This document shows, in pieces, positions 26,254 to 33,971 of a stretch of 64,000 bases of DNA. The stretch is taken from the NCBI GenBank assembly GCA_963805325.1, contig CAWDTS010000014.1, positions 96,446 to 160,445 of the forward strand. The letters are read 5' to 3'. The DNA is from DASWJZ01 sp963805325. GTDB taxonomy: Bacteria; Pseudomonadota; Alphaproteobacteria; Rhizobiales; Afifellaceae. Position numbers and translations under genes: made by a program. Under the pieces are notes generated by a model. The model worked only from the letters and a program-made list of their open reading frames with translations, was not told where the DNA came from and did not search any database. Numbering within the stretch: position 1 is the stretch's first letter; each line of letters opens with the position of its first letter.

Positions 26254-27195
26254 TCAGTCGCTCAAGGGCTTGGTCTCGTCGGACTCGCGGAACGCCGCGA
26301 CCTGCTGCTTGATCCGGCGCAGCTTCTCGCGCGCCGGGGCACGGCGATGGATGGCGGCGCCGAAGGCGAGGACATCGACCGCGATCAGATAGCCATAGCG
26401 CAGCCCCGTCGGGCCGAGCACGTCGCCGTCCTCGCGGCCGTTGACGGCAAGCACCAGCTCCGCCGCTTCGCTAACAGGCGTGTCGGGCGGGGCGAGCGCC
26501 ATTGTCTTGGCGCCATATTCGCGCGCGATTCCGATGGAACGCAGCAGCTCCTGGTTCGTGCCGCTTACCGAGCAGCACAGCACCACGTCGCCGCGCTCCA
26601 CCGTGGCGGCGAGCATCATCTGCATCTGATGGTCGCTCGACGGCACGACGCGGATGCCGAGCCGGAAGAAGCGGTTCTGGATTTCCTCGACCAGCCATGA
26701 CGAAACGCCGCCGCTGCCGAAGGCATAGAGCGTGCGGCACTCGCTGATGAGGGCGATTGCCTCTTCCATCCGCGGGAGGTCGAACCCGATCTGCACGTCC
26801 GCGATCGCCATTTGCGCGCGTTTCACCACGCGCTCCAGCACCTCGTCGATGGCGCTCGGCGGCGTTGCCGGCTCCAGGTAGCGGATGCCGATGCGCACCG
26901 AGCCCATGATCTTGAGCTTCAGGTCGCGCAGCCCCTCGCAGCCGAGCGAGCGCGCGAAACGCTGGATGGTCGGCGCCGAAACGCCGAGCCAGGCGCTCAG
27001 CTCCTCCACCGGCTTCTCCACGAAGGCATGCGGCTCGGAGAGGATGGCGCTCGCGATCTTGCGGTTCGATTTGGAGAAGCTCGCCTCGCGGTCGATGATG
27101 AGGCCGAACACGTCGAGCGAGGGGCCGGGCCGCGCTTTGCGCGGGGGGGCCCCGTTCACGGCCGCCTTCGGCGACGTTTGTGTCCTGTTTGGCAT
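26254..27195 (-). CDS. MurR/RpiR-family transcriptional regulator
   Basis: A 313-residue regulator. An N-terminal helix-turn-helix of the RpiR type (LSAWLGVSAPTIQRFARSLG) is followed by a SIS sugar-isomerase-like domain with LYAFGSGGVSSWLVEEIQ and CCSVSGTNQELL, which normally senses a phosphorylated sugar. The ATG at 27195 is chosen because GAAAGGA lies five bases upstream; an in-frame ATG 15 codons earlier lacks a site. It is on the same strand as, and upstream of, the ABC/catabolic operon, and it is the obvious candidate to control it. Confidence 0.88.
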   Translation of the reverse strand: MPNRTQTSPKAAVNGAPPRKARPGPSLDVFGLIIDREASFSKSNRKIASAILSEPHAFVEKPVEELSAWLGVSAPTIQRFARSLGCEGLRDLKLKIMGSVRIGIRYLEPATPPSAIDEVLERVVKRAQMAIADVQIGFDLPRMEEAIALISECRTLYAFGSGGVSSWLVEEIQNRFFRLGIRVVPSSDHQMQMMLAATVERGDVVLCCSVSGTNQELLRSIGIAREYGAKTMALAPPDTPVSEAAELVLAVNGREDGDVLGPTGLRYGYLIAVDVLAFGAAIHRRAPAREKLRRIKQQVAAFRESDETKPLSD

Positions 27196-27324
27196 GCGAA
27201 TCCTTTCGGCCGCTTGCGCGCCGCCAGATTGTGCGCGCAACCATGCGTCAGCCTGCCGCCATCGCGCAAGGCTCGCAGATGTCGCGCGGCAAGCGCGCGC
27301 CGCGAGGCGGGGAGGAAAGCCACA

Positions 27325-27444
27325 TCAGCCCTCGACGATCGGCTCCCGCGTCATCACGCCATTGCCGGCCATGAGCCCGCAATCGACGGGGAGCGCGACG
27401 CCGGTGATCGCCGAGGCAGCGTCGGAGGCGAGGAACAAGGCGTT
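27325..27444 (-). pseudogene. C-terminal remnant of an SDR oxidoreductase
   Basis: About 39 codons reading NALFLASDAASAITGVALPV, then DCGLMAGNGVMTREPIVEG and a stop. This is the typical closing part of a short-chain dehydrogenase (ASDAASxITG...DGG). Everything upstream (about 200 residues) is missing. An in-frame TAA precedes it, then a 30-base AT-rich stretch and the tRNA-Glu gene. The cut lies at the same place where gene quality changes sharply, so it marks a recombination or assembly junction. Confidence 0.75.
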
Positions 27445-27471
27445 AATTTATTGATATTATTGACAAATTAT

Positions 27472-27547
27472 TGGCGCTCCCTAGGGGACTCGAACCCCTG
27501 TTTCTGCCGTGAGAGGGCAGCGTCCTAGACCGCTAGACGAAGGGAGC
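27472..27547 (-). tRNA. tRNA-Glu (anticodon CTC), CCA encoded
   Basis: The minus strand folds as a full cloverleaf. The acceptor stem GCTCCCT pairs with AGGGAGC, and the anticodon stem CTGCC/GGCAG encloses loop CTCTCAC with anticodon CTC. The T arm is GGGG-TTCGAGT-CCCC, the discriminator base is G, and an encoded CCA ends it. It reads Glu codon GAG. The 3' end is followed by an AT-rich segment (AATAATTTGTCAATAATATC) and then the truncated SDR. Confidence 0.95.
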
Positions 27548-27607
27548 AGCACCAGCGGCATTCTATAGCCATCGGCCGGCCGACTTCAAGCGGCGCGTTG
27601 CACGTCT

Positions 27608-28776
27608 CTATTCGGGCGCGCCGCCGCGGCCGTCGATGTCGCCCTTCGGCGGACCGTCCCGGCTCGCGCCGGGCTCGGCCCGGAACCATTCCTGGATCAG
27701 GTCGTAGGCGACGGCGAGGATCACCGGGCCGAGGAAGACGCCGATCAGCCCCCAGGCGAACAGGCCGCCGAGCACGCCGACGAAGATCAGCAGGCCCGGG
27801 AGGTCGGCGGCCCGGCCGGCGAGAATCGGCCGCGAGAAGTTCTCGACCGAGTAGACCACCAGCACCCCCCACAGCGACCATGAAGATCGCCCAGCCCGGC
27901 TCGTTCTGGCGAACAGCCAGATCGCCACCGGGATCCAGACCAGCGGCGCGCCGATCTGGACCAGCGCGGCGAAGAAGGTGAGGCCGCCGAGCAGCAGCCA
28001 GGCCGGGACGCCCGGCGATGAGATAGGCGAAGGCGGCGACGATCGACTCGGCGATGGCGCTGCCGACCACGCCGCGCACGGTGCTGCGGGTCGTCAGGAC
28101 CGCGCGGTGCGAGGAGCTGGGTCGCGAAGTCGCCGCCGATCGCGGTCGAAGAAGGCGTCGGCGAAAGCGGACAGCGCGGTCGCGATTGGCGAGGAAAACG
28201 CCGGCGAGCATGACGCCGAAGCCGATCTCGAACATGAACAGGCCGACATTCTCGACCTCCTGCAGCCCCCAGACCAGCCATTCCTCGATATCGGCCGGAA
28301 ATGGGCGATGTAGGTCTTGACGTCTGCGGCGATGAGCTCCCAGTTGCGGCTGAGGAAATCGCCGACCAACGGCAGGTTGCTGATCGCTGGCCGGCGCCTG
28401 TCGAGACACTGGTCGCCCGACACCTGGTCGACCCAGGCGATGACGCCGGGCGTATAGGCGATGATGCCGCGGGTCAGCCCGAAGGCCGGCACGACCAGGA
28501 TCAGCGCGAGGATCAGGCTGGTCAGCAACGCCGCCAGCCGCGGCCGGCCGGGCATGTGCCGCGACGGATCCAGCCATGCAGCGGCGCCGCGGCGATCGCC
28601 AGCACGATCGCCCACAGGATGGCCGGGAGGAACGGCTTGAGCGTCAGCGCGGTGGCGAACAGCAGGAAGCCGGCGACGATCGCCGCCAGCACGCCGTTGA
28701 AGCGGAAACGGCTCGAGCTGCCCGCCCCTGCCTCGCGCTTGTCGCTCCACGTGCCGCCCCCGCGGGCGCCGGTCAC
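27608..28776 (-). CDS. AI-2E family (PerM-like) membrane transporter, several frameshifts
   Basis: Pieces in all three minus frames join into one ~390-residue polytopic membrane protein of the AI-2E/PerM family. The N-terminal piece has FRFNGVLAAIVAGFLLFATAL followed by LPAILWAIVLAIAAAPLH. The C-terminal piece has the family's GVLGGLFAWGLIGVFLGPVI then LAVAYDLIQEWF. At least three indels are needed to connect them. Such proteins have been linked to export of autoinducer-2 or to ion and osmotic functions, and the role here is open. The first codon is a GTG at 28776. Confidence 0.75.
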
Positions 28777-28827
28777 GGCGTCGTGACCCGACAGACATAG
28801 CGGATTCGCGCGGTGCCGGAACCCCCG

Positions 28828-29205
28828 TTACTCGGCGGTCACACGCAGCCGGGCGACGACCGTCATCGCCGGGATCTGGAAGATGATGACGTCGTGCCGG
28901 CGCCGTCCGCATAGGTGAGGGACAGGCGGTCGCCGTCGAGCGCTGTCGAGACGAGCCGCGCGTCCGGCGGCAAGGCCGAGGTCGGGCAGCGAGACCGTCG
29001 GCGTCGCGGCGCCTTCGGCAACGCCACCGGCGCGCCGCGAATCTGGTAAGTGAAAAGGCGGTAGACGATGCCGACGAAGACGGCGAGGATGCCGAGTTCC
29101 GAGCGTCAGCCCGGCAATCAGCATCAGCCGGCGGAGCCGCTCCTGGACCCGGGCGACGGCGGGGTCGAGCGGCTTTTCGTCCGTTCGTCGTAATGGATCA
29201 GCCAT
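28828..29205 (-). CDS. DUF6476-type small membrane protein, frameshifted
   Basis: A short protein (~125 codons) that opens MADPLRRTDEKPLDPAVARV and RLRRLMLIAGLTLG, then a single membrane helix, and ends ending PAMTVVARLRVTAE. The start and end are in the same frame, while the middle (MDSALDGDRLSLTYA-like text) is displaced, so two compensating indels are present. DUF6476 proteins commonly sit next to RluA-type genes in alphaproteobacteria, as here. Function unknown. Its ATG overlaps the divergent start of the neighbour, which suggests that one of the two starts is mis-set. Confidence 0.6.
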   Translation of the reverse strand: MADPLRRTDEKPLDPAVARVQERLRRLMLIAGLTLGTRHPRRLRRHRLPPFHLPDSRRAGGVAEGAATPTVSLPDLGLAAGRAARLDSARRRPPVPHLCGRRRHDVIIFQIPAMTVVARLRVTAE

Positions 29206-30213
29206 GGCAGCCGGTGTAGTCGGTACGTCGATCGAGGTGACGTGGGCGAAGCCGACGACGGCATCGCGCCTCGACGCCTGGCTTGCCGGCGCGGTCGCCG
29301 ACCTGTCGCGGAGCCGCGCCAAGGCGCTGATCCTGGCGGGACGGTCACGATCGGCGGCGCGACGATAGAGGAGCCGAAAAGGCCGGTCAAACCGGGCGAA
29401 GCGGGTGACCGTGACCTGCCGCCGCCCGAGCCGGCCGAGCCCGAGCGGCGAGGCGATCCCGCTCGACGTCGTCTACGAGGACGACGACCTGATCGTCATC
29501 GACAAGCCGGCCGGGCTGGTCGTCCATCCCGCCGCCGGCAACCACACCGGCACGCTGGTCAACGCGCTGATCGCCCATTGCGGCGCGAGCCTGTCCGGGA
29601 TCGGCGGCGTGACGCGGCCGGGCATCGTCCACCGCCTCGACAAGGATACCAGCGGGCTGATGGTGGTCGCCAAGACCGACCGCGCCCACCGGGGCCTCGC
29701 CGCGCAGTTCGCCGACCACGGCCGCGACCGGGCCGCTGGAGCGCGGCTATCATGGCGCTCGCCTGGGGCGTGCCGGACCGGACCGAGGGGACGATCGACG
29801 CGCCGCTCGGCCGCTCGACGCAGAACCGCGAGAAGATCGAGGTCAAGCGCGACGGCGGCCGCCAGGCGATCACCCATTACCGGTCGTCGAGCGCTATGGC
29901 GGCGGGCGGCAAGCCGCCGGTCGCGTCGCTGGTCGAATGCCGGCTGGAGACCGGCCGCACCCACCAGATCCGCGTCCATCTCGCCTCGATCGGCCATCCG
30001 GTGATCGGCGACCGGACCTATGGCGCCGGCTTCGCCACCAAGGCGGCGCGCCTGCCGGAACCGGCGCGGAGCCTCGTCGCGGCCTTCCCGCGCCAGGCGC
30101 TGCACGCATTCCTGCTCGGCTTCGAACACCCGGCCACCGGCGAGGAAATGCGCTTCGAAAGCCCGCTTCCGGCCGATATGGCGGCGCTTGTCGACGCGCT
30201 CAAGTCGTTGTGA
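29204..30213 (+). CDS. RluA/RluD-family 23S rRNA pseudouridine synthase, several frameshifts
   Basis: An S4 RNA-binding domain (RLDAWLAGAVADLSRSRAKA) is followed by the catalytic domain. The active-site segment GIVHRLDKDTSGLMVVAKT carries the catalytic aspartate, LDVVYEDDDLIVIDKPAGLV precedes it, and GRTHQIRVHLASIGHPVIGD follows. The enzyme converts specific uridines of large-subunit rRNA to pseudouridine, as RluD does in the helix 69 loop. The pieces lie in three plus frames with breaks near 29340, 29440 and 29740. The ATG at 29204 may be too early; a GTG at 29230 or a later start would leave room for a promoter. rpoH follows. Confidence 0.82.
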
Positions 30214-30369
30214 ACGATATGTTGATCGCACGCGCACGCAAAGACGGGCCGTGTTTCCGGCGACTATCGCTACCTATATATGCGATGTTGCCCGTGGTCC
30301 CTCTCGGACGGCACCGCCAGCGCCGGAATCCCGCCGGACGGGCCGGGGGAAGAAAGGGGCGCTGCCTGA

Positions 30370-31278
30370 ATGGCCCGTGCAAGTCTGCCTGCAATCGCGT
30401 GCCGGCGAAGCCGGCCTCTCGCACTATCTCGCGGAAATCCGCAAGTTCCCGATGCTCGCGCCGGACGAGGAGTACATGCTCGCCAAGGCGTACAAGGAGC
30501 ATGGCGACCGCGACGCCGCGCATCAACTGGTGACCAGCCACCTCCGGCTCGTCGCCAAGATCGCCATGGGCTATCGCGGCTACGGCCTGCCGATCGGCGA
30601 AGTCATCTCCGAGGGCAATGTCGGCCTGATGCAGGCCGTCAAGCGGTTCGAGCCCGAGAAGGGCTTCCGCCTCGCCACCTATGCCATGTGGTGGATCAAG
30701 GCCTCGATCCAGGAATACATCCTGCGCTCGTGGAGCCTGGTGAAGATGGGCACCACCGCCAACCAGAAGCGGCTGTTCTTCAACCTGCGCAAGGTCAAGG
30801 GCCAGATCAGCGCCCTCGACGAGGGCGACCTCCGGCCCGACCAGGTCAAGGAGATCTCCGAGAAGCTCGGCGTGCCCGAGGAAGACGTGATCTCGATGAA
30901 CCGCCGGCTCGGCGGCGACGCCTCGCTGAACGCGCCGCTGCGCACCGACGACGACGGCGGCGGCCAGTGGCAGGACTGGCTGGTCGACAATACCCCCGAC
31001 CAGGAAGAGCGGCTCGCCGAAAGCGAGGAGCTCGACAACCGCCGCCAGCTTCTCAAGGACGCCATGGACGTGCTCAACGACCGCGAGCGCCGCATCTTCG
31101 AGGCGCGGCGGCTCGCCGAGGACCCGATCACGCTCGAGGAGCTCTCGACCGAGTTCGGCGTCTCGCCGCGAGCGGGTCCGCCAGATCGAGGTCCGCGCCT
31201 TCGAGAAGGTGCAGAAGGCGGTCAAGAAGGGCGCCAAGGAACTCGAGCGTCCCGCGCGCCGAGATCGAGGCGGCCTGA
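30370..31278 (+). CDS. rpoH: RNA polymerase heat-shock sigma factor RpoH (sigma-32), frameshifted
   Basis: Sigma-70 family factor for heat-shock promoters. Region 2 is clear: HLRLVAKIAMGYRGYGLPIG, ISEGNVGLMQAVKRFEPEKG and LATYAMWWIKASIQEYILRS. The RpoH box appears as NQKRLFFNLRKVK. Region 4 opens NDRERRIFEARRLAEDPITL and continues ELSTEFGVS, after which one extra C near 31168 shifts the frame into RERVRQIEVRAFEKVQKAVK. Two further indels lie near 30400 and 31250. The restored protein, from ATG 30370 to the stop at 31278, is about 300 residues, normal for the family. It is adjacent to the rRNA modification gene, as in related genomes. Confidence 0.9.
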   Translation: MARASLPAIACRRSRPLALSRGNPQVPDARAGRGVHARQGVQGAWRPRRRASTGDQPPPARRQDRHGLSRLRPADRRSHLRGQCRPDAGRQAVRAREGLPPRHLCHVVDQGLDPGIHPALVEPGEDGHHRQPEAAVLQPAQGQGPDQRPRRGRPPARPGQGDLREARRARGRRDLDEPPARRRRLAERAAAHRRRRRRPVAGLAGRQYPRPGRAARRKRGARQPPPASQGRHGRAQRPRAPHLRGAAARRGPDHARGALDRVRRLAASGSARSRSAPSRRCRRRSRRAPRNSSVPRAEIEAA

Positions 31279-31318
31279 CGGGCGCTCGCCGCCCGAACGC
31301 CAACCCGACGATCGTGAA

Positions 31319-31340
31319 ACGCCCGGCGAAAGCCGGGCGT
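31319..31340 (+). terminator. Probable rpoH terminator hairpin
   Basis: ACGCCCGGC and GCCGGGCGT form a perfect 9-bp stem around a GAAA tetraloop, 40 bases after the rpoH stop. There is no T-run, but such GC-rich hairpins usually end transcripts in this group. Confidence 0.6.
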
Positions 31341-31379
31341 CGCACGCCGCTCCGCCGATACCATTCAGCCATCGACGCC

Positions 31380-31747
31380 CGTCCCCGGCCTCGTCGACGA
31401 AAGCCTGAAGGCGTCCAACAGGCGGGGTCCTCGCCGAGCAGGGCCGAGACCGTGGCGATCTGCTCGCCGAAGCACGGCGCGGCCGCGACACGGCAGGCCC
31501 TCGCGCGGCGACAGGCGGGACGGCCGCAGAGATCCCAGAGACCGCACCAGTCGGCGATGCAGCCGGGCGAGCCCGGCGTCCGGATCGCGTTCCGGCGACC
31601 GGGCGGCGACGGTCGATCGAGGCTCGGCTTGCCGCGTGCCTTGCGGCGCTTGCGGCGGTCCGGTGTTTCAGTGGTGGCTTCGTCGACAGCGGGACGGCAT
31701 GGGGCGCGCTCCATCATTGCCGCGACCGATCGCCGGCCCGGGCTCAT
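31380..31747 (-). CDS. Hypothetical cysteine-containing protein
   Basis: A minus-strand frame with protein-like character reads MSPGRRS at 31747. After an arginine-rich stretch it continues WCGLWDLCGRPACRRARACR and then GEQIATVSALLGEDPACW. The short cysteine spacing resembles small alphaproteobacterial proteins of unknown function. Where it ends is unclear, since the frame runs on against rpoH; another minus frame offers a plausible tail (LQAFVDEAGDGRRWL), implying one more indel. I do not recognise a function. Confidence 0.3.
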
Positions 31748-32095
31748 GTTCGCATCCCTCCCCGATGTCCTGTTCCCCTCCCGCGAAGGAAGAGGGTGGC
31801 GGGCGCCTGGCGAACGCCAGTCCGGTGCGCAAAGAAAGGGGGCGCTCGCAAAGCGCCCGCCGCGGCGATTTTTCGGGCCCGGCCGGGCTGCTTCGGCGAC
31901 GTGGCGCGCAACCGTAGCGGCGCATCACCGACCTTAAGCCCTCGCGGGCGGCGGGGTCATCGTGCCCCACGGTCCCGACCGGGGCGGCCCGGCGGCGGGC
32001 TGCGAAACCTGCCGGCGGGCGCCGCACCCCGCTCCGCGCAAATGACGCCTCATGAACGCGCCTCTGACGACGGGGATAGCGGAATATATTCCTAT
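31748..32095. other. Intergenic region, no gene recognised
   Basis: About 350 GC-rich bases between the hypothetical gene and the small divergent pair. Open frames occur on both strands but lack any recognisable motif. One short GC-rich stem (GGGCGCTCGCAAAGCGCCC, 31840-31858) could be a weak terminator. Composition becomes markedly more AT-rich from about 32080. Confidence 0.4.
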
Positions 32096-32311
32096 TCAAA
32101 CACTTTTGTCAACATCCTCCCGAAGCCTAAAACGATCCGTCAGAAAGCGCGACACTTCCGACGCTTCCGAGCGCGTAAGAAGAACGCCGGCGCATAATCC
32201 CGCGCGCTCCACTAAGAGTTCGATTGTTGAATCGCCCGGTGGCGCGGAAATTTGTACTCTCCCGTTGGTTGTTTCGATCACCAACGGGGAGTCCGCAGCT
32301 ATGACGCTCAT
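32096..32311 (-). CDS. Small hypothetical protein, divergent to the zinc-ribbon gene
   Basis: A 71-codon frame beginning at ATG 32311 (MSVIAADSPLVIETTNG). It contains LLVERAGLCAGVLLTRSEAS and ends in EVSRFLTDRFRLREDVDKSV. The alternation of strands and helix-forming residues looks like a real small protein. Its 5' end overlaps the divergent zinc-ribbon start by 11 bases. Function not recognised. It lies in lower-GC DNA than its surroundings. Confidence 0.4.
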   Translation of the reverse strand: MSVIAADSPLVIETTNGRVQISAPPGDSTIELLVERAGLCAGVLLTRSEASEVSRFLTDRFRLREDVDKSV

Positions 32312-32615
32312 CGATGATGTCCTTAATGTTCTAGACCGCATCCCAATTTGGAAGCGCCTTCAAGAAGTTCCGGCAGAGATGGACGACCTAAAAGCTCGGG
32401 TAAGCGAGCTTGAGGAAAAGCTAGGCGGCAAATGGCCGGGCGACGTTTGCCCTTTTTGCGGCGCAAGAGCCTTTCGGCTTGAGCGAGCCGACAAGCACGG
32501 CCAACGTGAAATCTGGCACTGCGAGGAATGCGGCAAGAAGCGAGAGGTCCGTCACGACATCAACGCGCGGAACCACTCGCGGTGGATCAGGATGCCCAGC
32601 GGTTCTTGTCGATAA
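32301..32615 (+). CDS. Small zinc-ribbon protein
   Basis: A 104-residue protein. Residues 1-45 form an amphipathic, coiled-coil-like helix (WKRLQEVPAEMDDLKARVSE). Residues ~50-85 form a zinc ribbon with paired motifs CPFCGARAF and WHCEECGKKREV. The ATG at 32301 has GGGGAG nine bases upstream. The arrangement of a helix then a C-x2-C...C-x2-C ribbon is seen in small proteins of mobile elements and phages, but I cannot name a family. It is intact, in contrast to most genes nearby, and sits in an AT-richer pocket with other orphan genes. Confidence 0.6.
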   Translation: MTLIDDVLNVLDRIPIWKRLQEVPAEMDDLKARVSELEEKLGGKWPGDVCPFCGARAFRLERADKHGQREIWHCEECGKKREVRHDINARNHSRWIRMPSGSCR

Positions 32616-32719
32616 TTCTTGGTCACCATTCATCATCGGGGAAATCTCGCCCAAAGCAAGTTGACATCTAATGATTCGATATCTAATTATATGGCGTCTG
32701 ACAGATGGAATATGAACCC

Positions 32720-32990
32720 ATGCATCTCAACCACCTCAATCTGCCGGTCCCGGCTTTGCTCGCCACCGCCGCCTATCTGAGGGAGTTCTTCGGCATGAGG
32801 GACCTCGGGCCGAAGACGACAACGACGATGGGCTTCTGCGCGACGAAACCGGAATGATCGTTACCGTGTCGACTCTTTCCCCTCGTCGCGTTAAAGACGT
32901 AAAAGCGCATGACGTACGCGGCCATGTCACAGCCGTTCGGAAACACACCGACGCGCTATTTCACCTTATCGACCGGATATCTATTCCAGC
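32720..32990 (+). pseudogene. VOC (glyoxalase/bleomycin-resistance) protein remnant
   Basis: The start MHLNHLNLPVPALLATAAYL and REFFGMR is the characteristic first strand and helix of a vicinal-oxygen-chelate domain, with the first metal-binding histidine. The frame then breaks, and DDDGLLRDETGMIVTVSTL in another frame fits the next strands. Beyond ~32880 no VOC sequence follows, so only about 70 of the usual 120+ residues are left. It is both frameshifted and truncated. Confidence 0.55.
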
Positions 32991-33170
32991 CTGACGACAC
33001 ATCGCGGAAAAAACAGCCGCGATCATGTCTCGGTCAAGACGATCGCCAACGCCCGTGTCGGGGCAATGATCCAGATATACCTCAAGGCCCGCGTTGATCA
33101 CGTCGGGCTCGACAACCTCGGGCGCGCCAGCCCCTTCCGCCTGAGCGGTTGAGACGGCTGCCACCATCAT
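32961..33170 (-). CDS. Hypothetical small protein, possibly exported
   Basis: A 69-codon minus-strand frame opening MMVAAVSTAQAEGAGAPEV, which has a short hydrophobic start with an AQA-type cut site, then DVINAGLEVYLDHCPDTGVG and DRLDRDMIAAVFSAMCRQAG. It is convergent with, and overlaps, the tail of the VOC remnant. The text looks protein-like but matches nothing I can name. It may be the C-terminal part of a longer gene whose start is lost. Confidence 0.3.
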   Translation of the reverse strand: MMVAAVSTAQAEGAGAPEVVEPDVINAGLEVYLDHCPDTGVGDRLDRDMIAAVFSAMCRQAGIDIRSIR

Positions 33171-33284
33171 CGGCAGCACATCTTCACTCAAACCGTCCAC
33201 CCCATCCGGTGCGCCTTTATTTGCGTAATTTCCTTGACGACATCGACGGGTGCGCAAATATATACGCATCGGTGGAGGCGGGTC

Positions 33285-33473
33285 GTGCCGAAGATCGAAA
33301 CAAGCCGGGCCAGGATTGTCGAGCGACTGATCGCCGAGGGTTGGGAGAATACCGGCGGCGGCAAGCACGACAAGTTCAGGAAGCCCGGCCGGCCGTCGAT
33401 CATGGTGCCCCGCCACCGCATCCTGTCGCCGGGCGTCGCCCGGTCGATCGCCAGTGCGGCCGGCTGGCTCTAG
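33285..33473 (+). CDS. hicA: HicA-like toxin
   Basis: A 62-residue mRNA-interferase-like protein of the HicA/YcfA family, which cleaves mRNA when free of its antitoxin. The sequence has the fold's IVERLIAEGWENTGGGKHDK, in which G-x-K/S-H carries the catalytic histidine, then PRHRILSPGVARSIASAAGW. The start is a GTG at 33285 with GGAGG six bases before it, which is better than an upstream in-frame ATG without a site. It is followed 28 bases later by the hicB gene. Confidence 0.85.
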   Translation: MPKIETSRARIVERLIAEGWENTGGGKHDKFRKPGRPSIMVPRHRILSPGVARSIASAAGWL

Positions 33474-33501
33474 CCGGCGCGTGACGATCAAGGAGGTTCA
33501 C

Positions 33502-33912
33502 ATGGCGCGATATGTTGCACTGGTTGACGGCGAACAGGGCGCCTATGGCGTCGCCTTTCCCGATTGTCCCGGCTGCGTGGCGATGGGCGCCACCCTCGAG
33601 GAGGCACTGGTCAATGCCGGCGCGGCGCTGGCCGAATGGATCGGCGACGAGGCGGCGGCGGGCCGCACGGCGCCCGCGCCCCGCGCGATCGAGGCGGCCC
33701 GCGCCGATCCGGACGTGGCGGCCGCCGTCGCCGCCGACGCGGTCATGGTGATCGTCCCGCTGGTCGTCGAGACCGGCCGCCCGGTCAAGGCCAACCTGTC
33801 ACTCGACGCTGGACTGCTGGCGGCGATCGACGAGGCGGCTGCCGTCCACGGGCTGACCCGCTCCGCCTTCCTCGCTTCGGCGGCCCGCGACAAGATCGCC
33901 GCCGGCGGATAG
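33502..33912 (+). CDS. hicB: HicB-like antitoxin
   Basis: A 136-residue antitoxin partner of HicA. Residues 1-50 form the partial RNase-H-like HicB fold (GAYGVAFPDCPGCVAMGATL, EEALVNAGAALAEWI). The C-terminus (VKANLSLDAGLLAAIDEAAA, HGLTRSAFLASAARDKI) is a ribbon-helix-helix DNA-binding domain that would repress the operon. A strong AAGGAGG lies at 33490-33496. Both toxin and antitoxin are intact in a frameshift-rich neighbourhood. Confidence 0.88.
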   Translation: MARYVALVDGEQGAYGVAFPDCPGCVAMGATLEEALVNAGAALAEWIGDEAAAGRTAPAPRAIEAARADPDVAAAVAADAVMVIVPLVVETGRPVKANLSLDAGLLAAIDEAAAVHGLTRSAFLASAARDKIAAGG

Positions 33913-33971
33913 CGCGCCGGCACCGATGGGAGCCGAGCCCGGCGTCCCCTGTAGCGTTCCGCGCTCCGATC

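Noticed and set aside
27441..27471. AT-rich stretch beside tRNA-Glu as an attachment site
   Set aside because: It has a short direct repeat (TTATTGA twice) but no copy of the tRNA 3' end and no integrase in the window, so an att site cannot be claimed.
30200..31380. Minus-strand frame running opposite rpoH
   Set aside because: It mirrors the sigma-factor gene; the hypothetical protein upstream (31380-31747) can be argued for, but the part opposite rpoH cannot.
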